A DNA stretch of 32,936 bases from JANNXQ01 sp038238555. GTDB taxonomy: Bacteria; Verrucomicrobiota; Verrucomicrobiia; Chthoniobacterales; Chthoniobacteraceae. Under the pieces are notes generated by a model, which made no database searches, had not been told where the DNA came from, and saw only the letters and a list, made by a program, of their open reading frames with translations. The stretch spans positions 1-32,936 of the forward strand of contig JBBRXP010000048.1 in NCBI GenBank assembly GCA_038238555.1, in the 5' to 3' direction. Both the position numbers and the translations under genes were made by a program. Below, piece by piece: positions 1 to 8,415 of this stretch (positions are counted from its first letter, which is position 1; every line of letters starts with the position of its first letter).

Positions 1-1
1 T

Positions 2-688
2 ATGCGCGACACTCAACTCTCAACTCTCAACCCTCAACTTCTCTGCTGGGCCGGAGAAGCCCTCGCGCTGCTTCCCGAGCGCGCCGTGTGGTGGCAGCGC
101 GAGCGCACGCTCTTCATCGCCGACCCGCACTTTGGCAAGGCCTCCGCATTCCGCCACGTGGGCATCGCCGTGCCGGAGACCTCGCACGACGACGATCTTT
201 TTCGGCTCGACACCGCGCTCCGCAAGACAGCCGCGCGCAGGCTCGTAGTGCTCGGCGATTTTCTGCACGCCCGCACCGGCCGCAGCGCAGCCACGTTCTC
301 CCGGCTCGCCGCGTGGCGTAAAAGGCAGGCCCGGCTCGAGATCGTGCTGGTGCTCGGAAATCACGACCGTCACGCCGGCTGTCCGCCGGAAGAATGGCGC
401 GTGAAATGTGTGACCGAGCCGTGGCCGCTGGCGCCATTTCTCTGCTGCCACCATCCGCGGGAAGATGCAGCCGGCTTCGTGCTCGCGGGCCACCTGCATC
501 CGGCCTTTCACCTCCACGAGCGGATCGGCTCGGGGCTGAGCGCTCCGTGCTTTCACTTTGCCGCGCGCGTCGCCGTGCTGCCGGCGTTCGGAACTTTCAC
601 CGGCACACACCGCGTGCGTCCGAGCCGCGGCGATCAAGTCTTCCTCGTCGGAACGGACGAAGTGCTCGATGTCAGCAATGCGTTGTAA
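2..688 (+). CDS. pdeM: PdeM, ligase-associated DNA damage response phosphoesterase
   Basis: This is a calcineurin-like metallophosphoesterase of the PdeM family, which normally sits beside a DNA ligase, an exonuclease and a helicase in a DNA-repair cluster; those partners would lie left of the window. The metal-binding motifs appear in order: D-P-H-F-G-K near residue 41, G-D-F-L-H near 82, G-N-H-D near 120, a C-C-H-H-P stretch near 150 and G-H-L-H near 162. The family hallmark L-L-P-E-R followed by a Trp pair near residue 25 is present. Length (228 aa) fits the family. The ATG is at base 2, so a start further upstream cannot be excluded. Residues 4-13 (TQLSTLNPQL) are encoded by a heptamer repeat rather than by family-conserved sequence. 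The family call is firm; the start is less so. Confidence 0.85.
   Translation: MRDTQLSTLNPQLLCWAGEALALLPERAVWWQRERTLFIADPHFGKASAFRHVGIAVPETSHDDDLFRLDTALRKTAARRLVVLGDFLHARTGRSAATFSRLAAWRKRQARLEIVLVLGNHDRHAGCPPEEWRVKCVTEPWPLAPFLCCHHPREDAAGFVLAGHLHPAFHLHERIGSGLSAPCFHFAARVAVLPAFGTFTGTHRVRPSRGDQVFLVGTDEVLDVSNAL
11..38. repeat. Degenerate heptamer repeat (ACTCAAC / TCTCAAC)
   Basis: Four consecutive 7-nt units read ACTCAAC, TCTCAAC, TCTCAAC, CCTCAAC. The same heptamer, in both orientations, forms the hairpin at 15218-15285. Here it lies inside the 5' end of pdeM and contributes its N-terminal residues. Confidence 0.75.
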
Positions 689-700
689 CTGGCAACAGGC

Positions 701-3700
701 TCAATGCGCCGCCACGGTTTTTGTGATTTCCCCGGCATTGCTGCGCACCACTTCGATACCGCTGAGCAAGGGGAGATGAGCGCCGTCGGCGTCGGGCAGT
801 GAGGGGATGAGTTCCACGACTAAGTGATCGGTAACCGGAATTTCCTGAAACTCCAACACGAGCGCCTTCTTACTCCCACCGGCGCGCGCGGATAAGTCAA
901 AGGCCTTCTCAACCAACTTACCTTGTAACTTAATATCGAACACGCGCTGGCCCGGCTGATCGCCTTCCAGAGCGAGGAAGGATAAGCGCACGGTATAAGT
1001 CTCCGGCTTCTGCCCTTTGCCGATCAAAGGTAAATCGGCGCGTGCAAGGCCGCGGGCGCCCGAGGCAAATACCCACGGCATATCGGTGCCGGCCACGGCA
1101 AAGGATTCCGCGTTAAAGCTGAAGTAACCGCCATCCTTTGCGAAGGTGGGCTTAAGATCGAGCGGTAAGTCAATGCCCGCGCGCGAGGAGGGCCGTGGAT
1201 AACTCAGCCACAACTTACCGTGCGCGTCGCGCCGGTCGCCGGGAGCGCCGAGATTGAGCGCCATGTGCTGCACCGGAGTATTCATTCCCGTGGCACTATA
1301 GACGCCCCAGTTCATCCGATTCTCGCGCGGCTCAAATACTACGGTCGCCGCGATCGAGAAAAGGCACACGCAACCCGCGCTGGCCTCGGGGATCATTACC
1401 AAGCCATTGGCCGGAATGGTATTGATCCAGCAGCCGAGCCGATGTCCGGCGAAGTGCTCCGTGCCTTCGTCTTCGTCGAGGTTATAGAAGGCGGTAAACT
1501 TCGAGCGGAAGAACATCATGTTTGGCGTGGCGGAGATCGCGCCGCAATGGTGGCCGGGGCGGGCAAACATCCACGGAGTTTGTTCGCCAGTCAGCGGATG
1601 AGTGCGCATCTTTTGTTTTCCCGAGTAAAGGTCGTAAGCCCACGGCTCGGCGACGATATCGTTGTCGATAACGATCGGCCGGTGGCGATAGTTAGCATCC
1701 TTGGCCCACACCTTCTCTCCCGAGTTGGCATCCAGCACCACGAGCCGCCGGCGTTGGAATGCACCTTCGAGAAACTGCGTCCAGTAATGGCCGTTGGCAT
1801 TGGCGCCGCCGAGCACGATGTGATTGTTATGATAGATGAGAGTAAGACTGCCGCCGCCTTCGCCGATTTCGCTGCAATCGGTTACATCCACTGGCTTCGC
1901 CCAAAGTTGTTCGCCGGTGCGCGCATTGAGGGCCACCGCGAGCCGCATGTCGGCTTTCTTCATGCGCTCCTCGGCGATCTCGCGCGCCTTGCCGGTAAGA
2001 TCCTTCAGCGCGCTCTTATCCTGCCTGAGTAAGTCTTCGCGTTGTTCCGAAGTAAGTGAGCTATCCACGAAGAAGACACCGCCGTCCCCCACGGCGATGG
2101 CGACGTGCGAAATGTTCATCCCCTGGTGGGTCCACAGCAGTTGGCCGGTTTGCACGTCATAGGCAAATACCTTGTCGGTCGCTCGGGAGGCGGTCTTTCC
2201 CCGGCGTTCCTTTTCGGCGAGCAGTTCTTTGCGCTCGGTGGCCGTGCCGTAAAGCAGGCCGTCCTTGTAAGCGATGTAACCCCATTCACGTTGTTCGTTA
2301 TCGGCTGCGTCGGGTAACTTATAAGTGCGGCGAATTTGTCCGGTGGCGGCGTCGATGTGCAGGCAGGTGCCTTCGATCACTACGAACAAGCTGTCATCGC
2401 TCGCAGCCATGTTACCCGGCTCGTGCGCAGCCTTTAGTCCGTCGCGCTTCGCCCCAGGGTTTTCGATCTCCCAGAGTTGCTCGCCGTTGTAAGCATCGTA
2501 AGCCATCACGCTCGTCTCGCCCTGGATGAAGAGGCGTCCATTCACTGAGATGGGGCCAACCGCGCCCGCGTGGCGGTTCACCATCTGTCCAGGACCAGGA
2601 TCGCCATACCACAGCACACTCAAGCCGCCTTTAATTCGGTGGTCTTCGTTACTCGACGTATTGGCGGCGTTGCCGTATTGATGCGACCACCCATCGGCGC
2701 CGGGTAACTTCCCGCGGATAAGTCGCGACCAGTTACCGTCGATATTAATCCTGGCGTCTTCTTCCGCGAGCTTCGTCGCGGCCAGCCATGCGGGGAGCGC
2801 AGTCCGGGCTTTGTCTTTCACCGAAGCGGGTGCGTTATCCGGGACGCCGAGGCAGATGGTTCCACCGATGGGCTTCAGATTGCGGGCCACTTCCGTCGGG
2901 ATCGCGGGCACCGCGCCGGTAAGCAAGGCGCTGTCGGAGACGATAAGGTTGGCAAAGTAACTCGCGTAAGGGATCACGGATAAGTCCAGGCGGTCCACGG
3001 TGATGCGCGATCCGTAGAGTCCGGTCTTGATGAGCGTCGCGCGTGAGGACTCGACCTTCCGTTCATCGGACTCGATGGCGTAGATGGTCAGTGCGCTACG
3101 TTTGGCCAGTTCATAAGCCAGCCGCCCTTGTTCACTCCCGACGACAAGACAGTAACCTTTCTTGACGTCGCTCTGCTTGAGAATCGATGCCGCGGCTGCG
3201 GCATAGATCCCGGATAACTCATCCTGGGGATAAGGCTCGGCCGCGGGCTTGGGAGTAACATCCCCGGCAATGGGCGCGAGCGCCGAGTGGCTGGCGTCGG
3301 CGAAGGTGTAAATCCTGCCCTGCGTGGTGCTCACCACGAGATGACCGCTGGCCGCCGCGAGCCCGCGCGCTTCGCCTTCCACCGCGGACTTCCATAGCGG
3401 CTTGCCGGATTCCGCATCGAGACACACCACTTCCCCCTGCCCGCCGATTACCAATGTCTTACCCGCGAGGATCAGCGCGGAATCGTGCGGCGATGGGTAA
3501 CGCCACTTCACTCCTATGTCCGAATACTTATCGAGTTCCTTCTTCAGCGCCGACACCTTATCCTTCTTACCCTGGTAATCGGCGCGCTTGGGTTCATAAT
3601 GCTGGCCCGCGCTGGTAAATGCTTCCTGAGCCTTCTGCACACCGGCTCCCGCTTTCATCGCCGCCGCGAGATCGGCTTCCGCGCTCTGCACCTTGGTAAG

Positions 3701-4813
3701 TTCCTTCAGCGCCGGATGAGTCTTTAAGTCCTTGTTTAACGCAGAAATAGTAAGTTCGATCTTATGCCGCTCGCGAGTGCCTTCGGCGTGCTGGATGCGG
3801 TCGATAGCTATGATCTCTTTGCCGTTAGCCATGTAACCCATGTCGCCGGCCAAAGTCATTTGCCGGCCTTGAAACCAACCGAACCCAGACTTTCCCTTCT
3901 TTTGATCGAGCGCGAGGATTTGGTGTTCGCCGACCGCGTAGATTTGATCGTCCGCCAGCATGGCTTGCGTGCCGCCGAGTTGCCCGCCGGCGCCATCCGT
4001 GCGCCACGCGGGTTGCGGTTTGTTAATGATGGCGCCAGTCGCGCGGTCGAAGGACGCAGCCAGCGACCGGCCCGATGGAACAAAGAGGACTTCCTGGGTG
4101 GCGAGTAAGTAACCTTGGGGCGAAAGATCGTTTCGTCCGGCGTCGTCCTGACTTATCGCGTCATTCTTCCAGAGGACTTTGCCCGACCCAGCTTCCACGG
4201 CGTAGAGATATACCGTCTCGTGCGGGAAGACGCCGGCGCCGAAGTAAGCGATGCCCTCTTCCACGAGCACTCCGGTCCGCACAGGCCAGCGGGAAATCAT
4301 CCGCCCGCGCGCCAGGATTTCTTCGTCATTCGGCCCGGCGCGAAGTTTCCACACAAGCTTGCCCGTGCCCGCGTCGAGGCAGTAGGCGCAGCCGTCATCC
4401 GAGCCGATGAATAACTTGCCGTCGGCGATCATCGGCGCGAGCCGGATCGGGCCGTTGGTAAAGAACGCCCACTCTTCGCGGCCAGTAGTAAGATTGCGGC
4501 AATAGACTCTGCCATCCACCGACGAACCGAAGAACACGCGCCCCTCTGCCACCGCGACTTGGAAGACATCGTCGAAGCGGATGCGGTTGCGCATTTCGTG
4601 ACCTTCAAACACTCGCCCGTCCTCGCCGGCCCACGCCATCTGGGGAGCGCTAGGCGAAGCAACCTCCCAGCGTTTTAAGAGCGGAGCATCGAGCGACTCG
4701 GAGGTGTAACCCACGCGGGAGTTATCGTGCAGATAAGTCGGCCAGTCGGCGAGGACACAAGGGACGATAAGGACAGATAGGACGATCCGGAGGAAAACTT
4801 GGGAGACTTTCAT
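701..4813 (-). CDS. Secreted beta-propeller / methyltransferase-like / malectin multidomain protein (copy 1)
   Basis: This 1370-aa exported protein starts with a signal peptide (1-22, hydrophobic core L-R-I-V-L-S-V-L). Module B, a quinoprotein (PQQ/BamB)-type propeller, begins at D-W-P-T-Y (residue 23) with repeated blades of the form G-x-V-Y-C-x-x-x-x-T-G-x-x-x-W. A charged, probably coiled insertion covers about 338-433. A class I methyltransferase-like Rossmann domain lies at about 525-655, but its motif I reads V-V-G-S-E-Q-G-R-L instead of an acidic G-x-G-x-G loop. Module A, a second propeller, starts at W-S-H-Q-Y-G-N (about 708) and ends with I-P-A-N-G-L and a G-C-V-C motif (about 1140). 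A malectin-like beta-sandwich closes the protein (about 1195-1365). The ATG at 4813 was chosen because the signal peptide follows directly; it has no Shine-Dalgarno sequence. It is divergent from the CSxPVF gene. A paralogue with permuted modules lies at 25757-29725. Substrate and role are unknown. Confidence 0.8.
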   Translation of the reverse strand: MKVSQVFLRIVLSVLIVPCVLADWPTYLHDNSRVGYTSESLDAPLLKRWEVASPSAPQMAWAGEDGRVFEGHEMRNRIRFDDVFQVAVAEGRVFFGSSVDGRVYCRNLTTGREEWAFFTNGPIRLAPMIADGKLFIGSDDGCAYCLDAGTGKLVWKLRAGPNDEEILARGRMISRWPVRTGVLVEEGIAYFGAGVFPHETVYLYAVEAGSGKVLWKNDAISQDDAGRNDLSPQGYLLATQEVLFVPSGRSLAASFDRATGAIINKPQPAWRTDGAGGQLGGTQAMLADDQIYAVGEHQILALDQKKGKSGFGWFQGRQMTLAGDMGYMANGKEIIAIDRIQHAEGTRERHKIELTISALNKDLKTHPALKELTKVQSAEADLAAAMKAGAGVQKAQEAFTSAGQHYEPKRADYQGKKDKVSALKKELDKYSDIGVKWRYPSPHDSALILAGKTLVIGGQGEVVCLDAESGKPLWKSAVEGEARGLAAASGHLVVSTTQGRIYTFADASHSALAPIAGDVTPKPAAEPYPQDELSGIYAAAAASILKQSDVKKGYCLVVGSEQGRLAYELAKRSALTIYAIESDERKVESSRATLIKTGLYGSRITVDRLDLSVIPYASYFANLIVSDSALLTGAVPAIPTEVARNLKPIGGTICLGVPDNAPASVKDKARTALPAWLAATKLAEEDARINIDGNWSRLIRGKLPGADGWSHQYGNAANTSSNEDHRIKGGLSVLWYGDPGPGQMVNRHAGAVGPISVNGRLFIQGETSVMAYDAYNGEQLWEIENPGAKRDGLKAAHEPGNMAASDDSLFVVIEGTCLHIDAATGQIRRTYKLPDAADNEQREWGYIAYKDGLLYGTATERKELLAEKERRGKTASRATDKVFAYDVQTGQLLWTHQGMNISHVAIAVGDGGVFFVDSSLTSEQREDLLRQDKSALKDLTGKAREIAEERMKKADMRLAVALNARTGEQLWAKPVDVTDCSEIGEGGGSLTLIYHNNHIVLGGANANGHYWTQFLEGAFQRRRLVVLDANSGEKVWAKDANYRHRPIVIDNDIVAEPWAYDLYSGKQKMRTHPLTGEQTPWMFARPGHHCGAISATPNMMFFRSKFTAFYNLDEDEGTEHFAGHRLGCWINTIPANGLVMIPEASAGCVCLFSIAATVVFEPRENRMNWGVYSATGMNTPVQHMALNLGAPGDRRDAHGKLWLSYPRPSSRAGIDLPLDLKPTFAKDGGYFSFNAESFAVAGTDMPWVFASGARGLARADLPLIGKGQKPETYTVRLSFLALEGDQPGQRVFDIKLQGKLVEKAFDLSARAGGSKKALVLEFQEIPVTDHLVVELIPSLPDADGAHLPLLSGIEVVRSNAGEITKTVAAH

Positions 4814-4893
4814 AAAGAAAAGGACTGTGGACTTGCGCGACGCGCGATCAATGACATATCCGCCGCGGACTTCTGAGTTAGTCCCATTCTTCC
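4814..4893. promoter_or_regulatory. Divergent intergenic region between propeller and CSxPVF genes
   Basis: Only 80 bp separate the two divergent start codons, so any promoters must lie here and may be co-regulated. A weak plus-strand candidate is TTGCGC (4833-4838) with CATATC (4855-4860) 16 nt downstream. Neither element is close to consensus, and no clear operator palindrome is visible. Confidence 0.3.
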
Positions 4894-6006
4894 ATGCTTC
4901 GCCGAAAAAGATTTCAGACGATCCGGTCATTACTACTGGCGATGGGTTTCCTCGCCTCGCTCCCCGCATGGGCCTGTTCGGTGCCGGTGTTTCGTTACGC
5001 GCTGGAACATTGGGCGGCGGATCCTTTTCAAGCCGTCGTCTTTCATCGCGGGGCGCTCACCGGGCCGCAACAGACATCGGCGCGCGAGCTGGGGGCGGAA
5101 GGTCTCGCCGGCCGGCTCCACGCAAACATTTCCGTGCGCACGATCGATCTCGACCGCGATCCGACGCGCGACGCGTTCGGTGAGCTTCCTTGGTTGACCG
5201 TGAAGTTCCCTCAAGCCACGCGCTTAAAGGAGAGCATCTACTCCGGCCCTCTCGACGCGCAAGCCATCGAGCAACTCCTGGATTCGCCAGCGCGTCGGGA
5301 GATCGCCGCCCGCCTCGCGCAAGGCGAGAGCGCTGTGTGGGTGCTGCTCGAGAGCGGCGACCGCGGCAAGGACACAGCCGCCGCGGACTTACTCGAATCG
5401 CGCCTGACTTATCTCGCGACCGTGCTCGAACTGCCGAAGCTCGACGCGCAAGACATCGCCAATGGGCTCGTGTCGGTGGCGCAGGAAGACTTGCGGCTGG
5501 CTTTCTCCACGTTTCATCTTTCGCGCGAGGATGCGGATGAGAAGCTTTTTGTCCGCATGTTACTCAGCGCCGAGGCAGACCTCTCGGGCGCGCACGAACC
5601 TATCGTCTTCCCGGTGTTCGGACGAGGCCGCGCGCTGTATGCGCTCGTCGGTGCGGGCATTAAGAGCGAGACCATCGACCGTGCGGCCACCTTCCTGATC
5701 GGCAAGTGTTCCTGCCAGGTAAAGGAACAGAATCCCGGCGTGGACTTGCTGCTCGCGGCGAATTGGGAGGAGGCGATAAGAGCGCAATCGGCCGGCGCGC
5801 CCGATCTTCCGGCTTTGGCCGACCTGACTAAGTCCGCGCCAGTGACAGTAACGATCTCAAGCAGCGACCTTGGAACTCGTCCAAGCGCGAATGAGTTTCC
5901 TAACTCCAAAGTAAGTCCGGGAAACCCATTGATCGCGGGCGGGATCGCGGCGCTGTTGATAAGTATCGGCGCCTTCATGGTGTTCCGATTCATTGGACGG
6001 CCATGA
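4894..6006 (+). CDS. CSxPVF-family exported, C-terminally anchored protein (copy 1)
   Basis: I cannot assign this 370-aa protein to a named family. It has an N-terminal signal peptide (1-27, ending A-W-A) followed by Cys28 in C-S-V-P-V-F-R-Y-A-L. Other conserved blocks are L-P-W-L-T-V-K-F-P near 107, which could be the cis-proline strand of a thioredoxin-like fold (inference), L-D-S-P-A-R-R-E near 130, V-F-G-R-G-R-A-L near 242, and Cys272-Ser-Cys274 followed by Q-N-P-G. A transmembrane helix closes it (about 345-366), ending F-I-G-R-P. It therefore probably faces the periplasm, anchored by the C-terminal helix. A paralogue of nearly equal length at 29881-30978 keeps the same Cys, C-x-C, Q-N-P-G and terminal R-P. 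Each copy neighbours a propeller/methyltransferase-like gene, which points to a shared function. The leader is pyrimidine-rich with no Shine-Dalgarno. Confidence 0.75.
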   Translation: MLRRKRFQTIRSLLLAMGFLASLPAWACSVPVFRYALEHWAADPFQAVVFHRGALTGPQQTSARELGAEGLAGRLHANISVRTIDLDRDPTRDAFGELPWLTVKFPQATRLKESIYSGPLDAQAIEQLLDSPARREIAARLAQGESAVWVLLESGDRGKDTAAADLLESRLTYLATVLELPKLDAQDIANGLVSVAQEDLRLAFSTFHLSREDADEKLFVRMLLSAEADLSGAHEPIVFPVFGRGRALYALVGAGIKSETIDRAATFLIGKCSCQVKEQNPGVDLLLAANWEEAIRAQSAGAPDLPALADLTKSAPVTVTISSSDLGTRPSANEFPNSKVSPGNPLIAGGIAALLISIGAFMVFRFIGRP

Positions 6007-6028
6007 TGGCCGACGGCCTGTAATAACA

Positions 6029-6586
6029 TCAGCGCCCCCGGCGCGAACGGGCGGCGAGTCTTGCTGGCAGGCGCCAGCGCTGGCGCGTGGGACGCATCTC
6101 GGCAAAGAGTTCATTCATTACCCGCAACCGCCGGCACAGATCGCGCGAGATATTCAGGATCAAGATGGAGAACTGGTCGGGCCATTCCTTAAAGAGCCGG
6201 TAGATATCGGTATTGCGCAGCCCATAGAGCAGCCCCGGTTGCATGGCCACGGCCGAGGCGGAGCGCCGCCGGCACTCGATCATGCTCATCTCGCCGAAAA
6301 AATCGCCCGCGCCGATTTCCGCCAGCACCGTCTCTGCGGGCGAGAAGCGCTTGCTCACGATCCGGACGCGCCCACCGCCGATAAGGAACATCTCGCGGCC
6401 CATCACGTCTTCTTCGACGATGGTCTGTCCCGCTTCCACACGAAGTTCCCGGCACTGCTCCGCGAGGCGTTCGAGCACCGCTTCGCTCAACCCGGCGAAG
6501 ATGTGAATCTCGTGAAGCACTGCGATGGGTGTTTCGATGGGCACGACGGAGGGTCTGCGCTGGCGGCACGGGTGCCAGGAGGACAA
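6029..6586 (-). CDS. Cyclic nucleotide-binding (CRP-like) domain protein without HTH
   Basis: A single cNMP-binding beta-roll covers about residues 25-145: an I-F-A-G-L-S entry, V-E-A-G-Q-T-I-V-E-E-D, the G-G-G-R-V-R-I strand, and a phosphate-binding cassette region F-F-G-E-M-S-M-I-E with R-R-S-A-S. No helix-turn-helix follows, only a basic Arg-rich tail, so this is not a complete CRP/FNR regulator. It may be a stand-alone sensor or bind a partner. The first usable codon is TTG at 6586; an internal GTG just before P-I-E-T-P-I is an alternative start. It converges on the CSxPVF gene with a 22-bp gap and no obvious terminator. Confidence 0.7.
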   Translation of the reverse strand: MSSWHPCRQRRPSVVPIETPIAVLHEIHIFAGLSEAVLERLAEQCRELRVEAGQTIVEEDVMGREMFLIGGGRVRIVSKRFSPAETVLAEIGAGDFFGEMSMIECRRRSASAVAMQPGLLYGLRNTDIYRLFKEWPDQFSILILNISRDLCRRLRVMNELFAEMRPTRQRWRLPARLAARSRRGR

Positions 6587-6779
6587 TTATTTGTTATCCC
6601 ACTCCAAGCATAACGAGGGCCACGAGTGCGTGCGCCAGCTCCGGCGAAACCCCAGAATCGCGCGCGTTCGACTGCTCGATGCGCTTTCGCGCGACGGTAG
6701 AGTGCTACAGATTTTCGTCTTCTCTTAACCAGCTCCCAATTTCTGATGGGATCTCTGACCTTACCTGACTATCTGACGT

Positions 6780-6809
6780 TTAACGTGCCGCTTATTTTCC
6801 CAGGATAAT
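6780..6809 (+). promoter_or_regulatory. Sigma70-type promoter candidate for the small exported protein gene
   Basis: TTAACG (6780-6785) and GATAAT (6804-6809) are separated by 18 nt and lie about 75 nt before the ATG at 6886. The -10 matches consensus at 5 of 6 positions and the -35 at 4 of 6. This lies in the roughly 300-bp gene-free stretch 6587-6885, where I see nothing else definite. The A+T-rich leader makes chance matches more likely than elsewhere in the window. Confidence 0.4.
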
Positions 6810-6885
6810 TACGACCGGCCCCATACGAGCCGGCGATTAGTAGATTGCCACTGCCTATTCCGACGGTGCCAAACCAAATAATCAA

Positions 6886-7290
6886 ATGAAACGAATCAAA
6901 TGCCGACTTACCTGCGCAACCCTCTTGGGCCTTACGTTGCTTACCGCGCAACTTGCCATCGCTCAGACCGCGGTGAAGGAAACGGTAACCACCACTTCCG
7001 CGGGGACTATTACCGAGTTCGGTCCGCGCACGATCATCATTAGATCCGAGACTTCGCCTGAACCCCTGCGCTATACCTACAGCAAGACAACCACTTACGT
7101 GGACGAGTCCGGCGCCCCTGTCTCGATCGAGACAGTGAAGTCCGGCCTGCCCGTGACTGTGTACTACGCCAAGGAGGGGGATAATTTGATCGTCTCCAAG
7201 GTGATCGTGAGGAAAATCGTGGCACGGGAGGCTCCCGTCATAGAGGAAAAGAAAACGACCACGACCACGACCACTACGGAAAAGAAGTAA
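6886..7290 (+). CDS. Small exported protein with Thr-rich C-terminal tail
   Basis: This 134-aa protein has a clear signal peptide (1-26, hydrophobic L-L-G-L-T-L-L-T, cleavage after A-I-A). The mature part is a small beta-rich domain containing T-T-T-Y-V-D-E-S-G and V-K-S-G-L-P-V-T-V-Y-Y. It ends in a low-complexity tail, E-E-K-K followed by eight Thr and E-K-K. I do not recognise a named function; a periplasmic or surface location is likely. The next gene (7341) is also exported and also has a Thr run, 50 bp downstream on the same strand, so the two are probably co-transcribed. The start is the first ATG, without a Shine-Dalgarno sequence. Confidence 0.7.
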   Translation: MKRIKCRLTCATLLGLTLLTAQLAIAQTAVKETVTTTSAGTITEFGPRTIIIRSETSPEPLRYTYSKTTTYVDESGAPVSIETVKSGLPVTVYYAKEGDNLIVSKVIVRKIVAREAPVIEEKKTTTTTTTTEKK

Positions 7291-7340
7291 TCTCACGCTG
7301 ATTCGTTTCCATTCGCACTAACGCCAGCAATTCCAACTGA

Positions 7341-7517
7341 ATGAAAAATCTGATCCTCTTAAGCGTTGCCTGCGCAGCCATCCTCTTTCTTTCGGCGTGC
7401 ACGACAGTGGAAGAGCCGCGCACCCCTTCCGTTCATACCACTACGACGACGACGGAAGAGTCGCTCCATCGCCCGATCGGTGGCGCCTCGGAAACCCGCA
7501 CTTTTCGCTCCTACTAA
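7341..7517 (+). CDS. Small lipoprotein with Thr run
   Basis: This 58-residue frame begins MKNLILLSVACAAILFLSAC, a typical lipoprotein signal with lipobox L-S-A-C and lipidated Cys20. The mature part is only 38 residues and contains six consecutive Thr followed by E-E-S-L-H-R-P. It lies directly behind another small exported Thr-rich protein, in the same orientation. No function is recognisable. The 207 bp from here to the convergent gene at 7725 show no further gene. Confidence 0.65.
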   Translation: MKNLILLSVACAAILFLSACTTVEEPRTPSVHTTTTTTEESLHRPIGGASETRTFRSY

Positions 7518-7724
7518 GCCGGAACGAGTGCAGTTCGTAGTTGGACCGCGGACATCCGATCCGCGTGTTCAACTGCATTATATGCCGTTGAACCTTGCTC
7601 CCACTCTTTGGTTCGTTCCGGAGGCCGCAGGCGCGCGGTGGCGACTTTAAGGCGGCACTGCCCTCACGCGCCGCTTCTCTGCCGGCTCGGTGTGCCGCGG
7701 GCTGAAAAAAGTGGAAACGCTCTT

Positions 7725-8375
7725 TTAGAAAAAGTAGTTCAACCCAATGCCGCCTCCGAGGGAGTTTAGTCCGAGGTTACGATCCGCCGTATCGGCGTTT
7801 GAGATGTGGCGATAGCTGCCTTCCACCGTGACGGCCCATTTCTCCGAAAGGAAATAGCGGAGGCCCAGGGAAGCTTGCAGGTCAAACTCCCAGTTGCGCC
7901 CGATCAAGCGCTGCGATTGCTCCTTATAGACGTCGTTATAAACCCCGCCACCGCCGATCTGGATATAAGGAACCCACTTACTTTCGGGCTGGACGAAGTT
8001 ATAACGTAGCAAGAGCGCTCCGCCAAAAAGATAGTTTCCCGGCCCTTGGAAAACACTGCCGCCGGAGGCCTCGACCAGCAACTCCGCATTGCCACGGAGA
8101 AATCCGCCTCCGCACACATCGTAGAGCATCAAACCGAAACGATAACTGCTCCGGCTATAGTCAATGGCCGGATGGCGGGGATTGCTGCCTGGCGAGAAAA
8201 AAAAGTATGCGCCCGTAATGCTCTGGATCTCTTTGTTGCCTTTGAGAAATGGAAATCCGATTAATTGCTCAGTGGACTTGGAGTCACCGATGACGGGAGA
8301 TCCCGCTTGCGCGAGAGGTGCAGCGAGAGCAAGGAGGGCGGCGGCGGGAACGGCAAGGGATGGATGTGGGATCAT
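7725..8375 (-). CDS. PagL-like outer-membrane acyloxyacyl hydrolase
   Basis: This 216-aa protein has a signal peptide (1-24, ending A-Q-A) and a beta-barrel pattern of alternating strands ending in F-F, as expected for an outer-membrane protein. Near the C-terminus the sequence R-H-I-S-N-A-D matches the lipid A deacylase PagL active site, giving the His and Ser of the His-Ser-Glu triad. At the position of the acidic residue (14 after the His) there is Asn instead of Glu. Activity may therefore differ, or the protein may serve as a barrel only. It is last in a minus-strand row, 40 bp after the DUF3833 gene. The likely role is remodelling lipid A or another outer-membrane lipid. Confidence 0.7.
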   Translation of the reverse strand: MIPHPSLAVPAAALLALAAPLAQAGSPVIGDSKSTEQLIGFPFLKGNKEIQSITGAYFFFSPGSNPRHPAIDYSRSSYRFGLMLYDVCGGGFLRGNAELLVEASGGSVFQGPGNYLFGGALLLRYNFVQPESKWVPYIQIGGGGVYNDVYKEQSQRLIGRNWEFDLQASLGLRYFLSEKWAVTVEGSYRHISNADTADRNLGLNSLGGGIGLNYFF

Positions 8376-8415
8376 GTGCGGAGTTGAGTTGTTTAGTGGA
8401 ATGAAGTAAGCGTTC

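Noticed and set aside
701..4813. Frequent GGTAAG strings resembling eukaryotic 5' splice sites.
   Set aside because: They fall in an uninterrupted bacterial reading frame, and the same enrichment affects TTA contexts on both strands and intergenic DNA. It is reported instead as TAA/TTA enrichment.
6029..6586. Call as a CRP/FNR transcription regulator controlling the propeller pair.
   Set aside because: No helix-turn-helix follows the cyclic-nucleotide-binding domain and no CRP-like palindrome is evident in the 4814-4893 region.
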